Source: Ophiura sarsii
Lineage: Eukaryota > Echinodermata > Ophiuroidea > Amphilepidida > Ophiuridae
NCBI GenBank assembly: GCA_035610835.1
Contig: CM069457.1
Span: forward strand, 24,050,658-24,114,657
Reading direction: 5' to 3'
DNA: 64,000 nucleotides
Shown: in pieces, positions 59,280 to 64,000 of the stretch
Numbering within the stretch: position 1 is the stretch's first letter
Layout: each line of letters begins with the position of its first letter
Program-made: the position numbers and the translations under genes
Notes under the pieces: generated by a model
What the model was told of the DNA's origin: nothing
Seen by the model: only the letters and a program-made list of their open reading frames with translations
The model's database searches: none

Positions 59280-59525
59280 TTGTCTTGTCTGTCTTGTCTT
59301 GTATTGTCTTGTCATGTCGTTGTAGGTCATGTTGTGGCGGGTCATGTCGTGGCGTGGCGTGTCATGCCGTGGCGTGTCATGTCGTGGCATGTCGTGTCGT
59401 GTTGTGTCATGTCATGTCAGGTCATGATGTTGCATGTCATGTCATGTAGTGCCATGCCGTGCCATGCCGTGCCATGCCATGTCGTGTTGTGTCGTGTCGG
59501 GTCTTGTCATGTATTGTCTTGTTTT
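59280..59525 (+). repeat. (TGTCR)n-type microsatellite
   Basis: About 240 bp of imperfect five-base units TGTCA, TGTCG, TGCCG and TGTCT. It lies in the LINE's 3' untranslated part, after the coding remnant and before the A-rich end. The His/Cys/Val-rich frame across it is an artefact. Confidence 0.8.
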
Positions 59526-59696
59526 ATCTTGATATTTTTTCAATGGTTAAAATGTAAATGTACATCGTCTTTAGTGTTTAAATAAATTTGTAATATATCA
59601 TTATAGGTATCTTTTAAGTTAGCTTAAAAATGTATTTTGATGTAATATGTTGCAAACCAAAAATTTTAATAAAAAAACTAAATAAAAAACTACAAA

Positions 59697-60500
59697 GGAT
59701 AGAGAACAATGGAGGGATTATAATTGAATAAATTGTAGTGGGATGTAAAGCAATAATAGTGGGGATTTCAAAAGGAGCTGATCATAACATTTCCTTGAAT
59801 CATTGAAATTATGTGACGATTACTTTAACAATAGGCCTACATTTCTAGTAGCTCTAAAGATAACAGTAATAAGAGAGGTTGTGACAGCCATCTTTGATTG
59901 ATACATTCATATCTATCTTTATTTTGACTATCACAATAATTATGCACATTGATTTAAGCATTTTTCAATATTTCTGATTAGAATTTGAAGGTACAGTATA
60001 AAGCTTTTATCTGGTAAATTTCATGATTTTGGCCAGTTCAAAATGATCTGCCGTCTGCACATGCGCATATTTCTGAGGGTTTCATGGGAATACGTCCAGA
60101 TAATTAGTTAACTAGCTTATGGAATCTCCCAAACTGGTTAATTTCTTGGATCTTTCCTAAATTGTTTGGTTGTCTAGTAATTCATTGACTGGGCATTTTT
60201 CGATGAAAATGGGCTATTTGAAATATTGATATTTGTATACTTTTATTCAATCGCCTCTCCTTACTTGTTCTTCTTGTACTACATATTTCAAATAACACAG
60301 GGTATAAGTTATTGTCTTTTGTATCATAATTACGCGGAAAAAAAAATCGGGATATACCTGCTTCTGGTGTCATGATATGCAATCTTCTTACCACGTGTTT
60401 CATACAAACAAATTCAAATTTCCCGCAAAAATAATTGATTTAGCAGTGTCCCAAGTGTACTTACTGATAATGCTATGACGTCAAAGTTCATTCTTAGAAA
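59697..60500. other. No gene seen (right half of mariner-group element)
   Basis: No transposase motif was recognised in either strand. A TAGGCCTA octamer lies at 59832-59839. Confidence 0.4.
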
Positions 60501-60859
60501 TCCAAAACTTTATTGTTTGAAAGACAAAGGTTCATACTTTGTATTGATCACAATATCCTTTAATAGAATCATTCATGCATCCCATACCATGATCACTTTC
60601 ATAACTTACTGAATGACCCTCGTATATATACACAAGATAAGATATTCTCTGTTCTACAGGTAACCAATGAGGTGATTGTAGCAGAGGTGCTGAGCACTGC
60701 TGATACATGTTTTCTACACCAGTAGCATAGCTACCGGGGTGGGGGCGGGCAGGGGAAATGCCCCCGTCATAAAAAAACTCTTTGTGTTCCGCCCCAAGCG
60801 CTTATAATGATGTTTTAACAAGACATCAGTTAAAACTGATGTTAACTGATGTTTGTCTG

Positions 60860-61164
60860 CTGATCGTTTCTCTCACACGAATCATATCACCTTTTCGTCA
60901 TTTGTGTGACTGTCAAATGTCTTTTCAAATCGCCAATGCTTATGAAACGTTTCTGGCAGTGTTCACATTGATGGAATGTTTCTTGGCTGCATCTCTTTTG
61001 GAAGAATTTGGAGACATTGTGTTTCTCCCGTTAGAGTTCAGGGTCCTGTAATGCATAAAGCATTCCTGACAATAGTCACATTCATATAACGTCACTATTG
61101 TGTGAGTGACAACATGTCCTTTCAAATCACCAATATCTGCGAACCATTTCTTACAATAATCACA
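60860..61164 (-). pseudogene. Zinc fingers of gene E beyond the stop
   Basis: Directly after the TAG of gene E the same frame continues with CDYCKKWFADIGDLKGHVVTH and CDYCQECFMHYRTL down to 60940. A further CEHCQKRFISIGDLKRH lies in another frame near 60900-60975. The finger immediately after the stop is intact, so readthrough would add at least one finger. Confidence 0.7.
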
Positions 61165-62043
61165 CTATATAGGGGTGGTATGCCGGAACATTTGTTGACA
61201 ATTCAAGTCCTTCCATTCTGATAAGTCTGAATGTGAACGCCGTATATGTATGGCAATGGATGTCGGATCCGTAAAGTACTCACGACAATATTTACACTTT
61301 AACGGTTCCTGGTTCCTTTTGTGAGTCTCAACGTGCCTGGCCAAGACCGATTTGTCCGCGAAGCGTTTCTGGCAATATTCACACTGGTAGGGTTTAATAT
61401 TTTCTCTAGTGACGCATTTCCGAATGTGTTTTTTCAAATTATAATTCACAATGAATGCTAGACAATGCTCGCATTGTTTACGCTGGCGTTCACTTTGGCT
61501 TTCTGAGTGAAATATCCGTGAGTGACGAACGAGGTCACCTTCTTTCGCAAAGACTGTCTGGCAAACGTCACATTGAAACGGTTTCTCTTTCGTGTGTTTA
61601 CGTACGTGGATTATCAGCCTACTCTTACTGGCGAAGTATTGCTGGCAATATTGACATTCATACGGATTTCTCCAATGCGTCTTAACATGTTTTTGCAGCT
61701 GTAGAATTCGTGCAAAACGTTTCTGACAATAGCCACACTCGTACGGCTTATCTTTGTAAGTACACCTGTGACGCCTTAGATGAACATGTCGTGTGAAGCG
61801 TTTCTGACAACGTTCACATTTATATGGTGTTTCCTCCTTGAGGATTGATGGCGGCGGAGTCAGGAGATCCGTCTCATCTGCTGTCCATCTTCCCTGGTTA
61901 TTGCATGTTTTATCGTTAGGATGCTGATGCCTCACACGGTATCTTCTTGAATAACAATGTCTTTCAGCATGGCGTCTGTGTTGATCAAAAGAGTGGGAGA
62001 ACCTACGACAGTACGAGCAATGAAAAGGCTTCAATGTCGCCAT
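61165..62043 (-). CDS. C2H2 zinc-finger protein E, truncated (8 fingers)
   Basis: The start is taken at 62043 because MATLKPFHCSYCRRFSHSF matches the starts of A-D. An upstream in-frame ATG at 62172 would add 43 unrelated residues. The 292-residue product has the variant first finger and seven more (for example PYECGYCQKRFARILQLQKH and CEHCLAFIVNYNLKKHIRKC), closest to the first half of A. It ends SDLSEWKDLNCQQMFRHTTPI at a TAG (61165-61167). The stop replaces the PYQ that normally precedes the next CDYC finger; compared with CCC TAT CAG the sequence is CCT ATA TAG. Fingers continue in frame afterwards, so E is either a shortened protein or a young pseudogene. Confidence 0.75.
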   Translation of the reverse strand: MATLKPFHCSYCRRFSHSFDQHRRHAERHCYSRRYRVRHQHPNDKTCNNQGRWTADETDLLTPPPSILKEETPYKCERCQKRFTRHVHLRRHRCTYKDKPYECGYCQKRFARILQLQKHVKTHWRNPYECQYCQQYFASKSRLIIHVRKHTKEKPFQCDVCQTVFAKEGDLVRHSRIFHSESQSERQRKQCEHCLAFIVNYNLKKHIRKCVTRENIKPYQCEYCQKRFADKSVLARHVETHKRNQEPLKCKYCREYFTDPTSIAIHIRRSHSDLSEWKDLNCQQMFRHTTPI

Positions 62044-62808
62044 AATGATGATAATTACTAATTTTCTTTTTGCGTTGCGCTTTGGTATACAAAGTTTATT
62101 CCATCCACGCTGAAACGAAAGACACTTCTTAGAAACTGTGGAAACAGATGGTGGTGCAAAGAATATGCTCACAACTTCACTGTTCAGGGGTCAATGGGGA
62201 TCAATAGTATTGTCAGTCCACAATATGTATTCAATTGTTGTATCCAATTGTACTTGTACATTTATATCGGATGTGTTGCCGCTTATATTCTAAAATTTGA
62301 AAGCACAATTTTAGTACATCGCGGGGTGTTTGTTTGGTCTTGTCCTGCTGGGCAGGCGTCGCGAGCGTGTGATTTGGCCCTCAAGTTTTTGATAGCGCAT
62401 CACATAATGACTTCATGTGTAATTTTAGCACGAGGGCGCACTTCTATTCAATAACCAGACGACGCTGGCCACGATAATCGCCTACATATCAAGTTAATTT
62501 AATTTAAATTAAACGGTCCTTAGTATCGCAGAATATACATGGTATGGGGGACACTAAGTACAATCGTCACCACCACGTCCCAGCTACCAATCTGGATCAA
62601 TGGTGGTACTACATGGGATAGAACTGATTAGCACGATATAGTGATCTCGCGTAAATTAGGATATGGCTGTGACCTCCATTAACATAATTAATAATGTCCG
62701 GATATTTATGACACTTGCATTCCAATATGCTTCAAAACGACTCATTTTATCCCCATGATTCTCTATGTTTGAGTTGCATGGACCGTCCTGAACAAGCGGT
62801 GTGGCCAT
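62044..62808. promoter_or_regulatory. Upstream region of gene E
   Basis: GGCAGGCGTCGCGAGC at 62351-62366, about 308 bp from the ATG, is a weaker version of the element upstream of A-D, next to GGCCCTCAAG. Nearer the gene, AAACTTTGTATACCAAA (minus strand) matches the 5' region of A. Nothing else was recognised up to the poly-G element. Confidence 0.4.
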
Positions 62809-63124
62809 CCCGGGGGGGGGGGGGGGGGGGGGGGGGTATTTTCGCCAAAATCGTACGTGGACGTGCCTGCCGGACTTCGAAAATGTGACTTTCTCTATAC
62901 CTACCTATTTTTTGCCAATTTCCCACCCATCGATTATACCAATTTGGTAAGAAAAGCTTTTTACAAAAAATGCCTCAAAATACACCCAATTTATGCCAAT
63001 TGGGCGCTTTGGTCTGTGATGAAAACCACCCATCGCTATACCAATTTTTGCGAAAAGGCACTGGCACCCAAAAGGCAGGCACATACGTATACCATATCAA
63101 TGTGAGAATCCCCCCCCCCCCCCC
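62809..63124. mobile_element. G/C-capped element, copy 3 (11-bp target duplication)
   Basis: It begins CCC plus a 25-G run and ends with a 15-C run. It is flanked by identical GGTGTGGCCAT (62798-62808 and 63125-63135). Subterminal TACGTGGACGTGCCTGCC and GGCAGGCACATACGTA are inverted. The interior has CCAATTTTTGCGAAAA-like words as in copies 1 and 2. Non-coding. Confidence 0.7.
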
Positions 63125-63185
63125 GGTGTGGCCATACACACTGTGGGGAAGCACTCGCGGACGGGGAAGGTGTGTGGTGTGTGTG

Positions 63186-63209
63186 TGGGGGGGGGGGGGG
63201 GGGGGGGTG
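63186..63209. repeat. Poly-G tract
   Basis: A G run of about 21 preceded by GTGTGTGTGT; it borders the minisatellite. Confidence 0.8.
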
Positions 63210-63214
63210 GTAAG

Positions 63215-63700
63215 TCGCCTTATCCGGGGTTTAAGTCACTTCTGGGGTTTAGGATTGTAAACCTCGGATAAGGCCCGCCTTATCTGGGGTTTAGGCGGAA
63301 ATGACACACTTATGCTTCACATACGTGTGCCATTAAGTTCCGTAAAGCGACTTACCCGGGTTTACGATCCTAAACCCTAGATAAGTGACCTAAACCCCCA
63401 AATAAGTCGAATTATCAAACCCCAGATAAGGTGATGTATCCGGGGTTTACGATCCTAAACCCCAGAAGTGACCTAAACTCCAGATAAGTCAACTTATCCG
63501 GGGTTTACGATCCTTAACCCCAGATAAGTGACCTAAACCCGAGATAAGTCGCCTTATCGGGGTTTACGATCCTAAACCCCAGATAAGTGACCTAAACCCC
63601 AGATAAGGCGACTTTTCCTGGGTTTACGATCCTACACCCCAGATAAGTGACCTAAACCCCATATCGCCTTATCTGGGGCTTAAGCCACTTATCTGGCGTT
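63215..63700 (+). repeat. ~60-bp minisatellite with palindromic units
   Basis: The landmark ACGATCCTAAACCCC (or a close variant) recurs near 63363, 63447, 63506, 63566 and 63626, mostly about 60 bp apart. Each unit contains GGGGTTTACGATCCTAAACC, nearly self-complementary, and AGATAAGTGACC. The sequence GCGGAAATGAC(A/T)CACTTATGCTTC occurs both at about 63295 and 63705, bracketing the array. Confidence 0.8.
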
Positions 63701-64000
63701 TAGGCGGAAATGACTCACTTATGCTTCCATATGCGTGGGGTCAAGCGGCGAAGCCCTTGGCGGGGGTTCATGAAGCTGTTTTAGCATGTTTGAATGACCT
63801 AGCAAGTCAAATAGATTAACACCCAGACACCAAAGGCGTGTGCATGATTTTTGTCCATGAAAAATATACAAATTGTTCAGTAATAAGAATACTTGTGCCA
63901 TTAGAATTGTTTGCATCCATTTCGACGCTTCCGTTCAAATTATGGCAAATCTACTCGGCATGTTCAAATTCAGCTTCGGCCACATTTTGTGTGACCCTAA
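63701..64000. other. No gene seen
   Basis: No reading frame with recognisable content and no repeat other than the bracket sequence of the minisatellite. Confidence 0.4.

Larger units (their letters stand above)
56497..59686 (+). pseudogene. 5'-truncated L1/Tx1-type LINE, broken
   Basis: From about 56510 the frame gives GEDQTAFVKGRYIGEN, LLLADLEKAFDSVEWNFM (RT motif A), TRGVRQGCPLS (motif B region), CSFFADDATFF (catalytic FADD box) and GRLSGLNVNMEKTELL, then LTLRGKVLLVESLGISQM. The RT domain is complete from its first core motif, but the endonuclease and N terminus are missing. At 57583 a MITE splits the frame; beyond it the sequence continues (KYFPKFYKDIILGWQK), with a stop at 58227 and at least two frameshifts. 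It ends with a CHLC-x-EKETIEHMFWLC zinc-knuckle-like motif near 58810-58860. A 10-bp AAACTACAAA repeat (56472-56481 and 59687-59696) is the probable target duplication. An 18-A run precedes the truncation point. Confidence 0.8.
55583..60624. mobile_element. TA-flanked mariner-group element containing a LINE
   Basis: The left end TACGAGGGTCGGTCAGTATG and the right end, in reverse complement TACGAGGGTCATTCAGTAAG, are inverted copies. The similarity extends about 150 bp inward (GATCATGGTATGGGATGCAT on both sides). Ends of this type are typical of mariner-like transposons. Its own interior appears to be 55750-56478 and 59697-60480, with no intact transposase. The LINE at 56497-59686 sits inside. 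Confidence 0.75.

Noticed and set aside
62044..62172. N-terminal extension of zinc-finger gene E from the upstream in-frame ATG
   Set aside because: The extension has no similarity to the paralogues, whose starts all coincide with the ATG at 62043; it matches the 5' leader region instead.
63215..63700. Telomere-like repeat because of CCCTAAACCCC-like words
   Set aside because: The period is about 60 bp and no TTAGGG array is present; it is a minisatellite.

Overview
This 64 kb window is eukaryotic genomic DNA: sparse, intron-containing or single-exon genes lie in AT-rich sequence packed with mobile-element debris. A scavenger-receptor (SRCR) exon, a cluster of long C2H2 zinc-finger genes, many poly-G/poly-C tracts, abundant TA-, TTAA- and 8-bp-flanked short DNA elements, L1/Tx1-type LINE remnants and an overused octamer TAGGCCTA suggest a marine invertebrate deuterostome, most plausibly an echinoderm. 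The species is an inference; no operons or bacterial signals are present.

Layout. (1) 1-19,000: foldback/MITE-type elements surround a two-exon start of a secreted or membrane SRCR-domain gene. A signal-peptide exon (5574-5640) and an SRCR exon (13657-13986) have matching phase-1 junctions and an 8 kb intron full of elements. (2) 19,035-26,154: two head-to-head zinc-finger genes, A on the minus strand and B on the plus strand; B is broken by frameshifts. (3) 26,300-34,100: foldback elements, two tandem-repeat arrays and a three-level nest of elements with 8-bp target duplications (hAT-like). (4) 34,403-43,620 and 46,576-54,501: two nearly identical copies of one block, each with a ~680-codon zinc-finger gene (C, D) on the minus strand, separated by a reverse-transcriptase pseudogene and a 100-N assembly gap. 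They are either a tandem duplication or two haplotypes placed side by side. They differ by three large insertions and by two TAGGCC hexamers. (5) 55,583-60,624: a TA-flanked element with long inverted ends containing a 5'-truncated L1/Tx1-type LINE, which itself contains a TA-flanked MITE. (6) 60,860-62,400: zinc-finger gene E, cut short by an in-frame stop. (7) 62,800-63,700: a third poly-G/poly-C-capped element and a ~60-bp minisatellite.

The five zinc-finger genes are paralogues. They share an N-terminal variant finger, alternating C2H2 and C2HC fingers, intronless reading frames, decayed fingers past the stop, and a conserved upstream block centred on GGTATCGTAGGCGTCGC about 310-420 bp before the start codon (2.46 kb in gene C, where a 2 kb segment intervenes). 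The most unusual observations are: TA in one copy replaced by TAGGCCTA in the other, seen twice between the block copies and probably a third time between paralogous promoters; a family of elements capped by long G and C homopolymers with 10-11 bp target duplications; and the two layered transposon nests, whose target duplications can be read directly.
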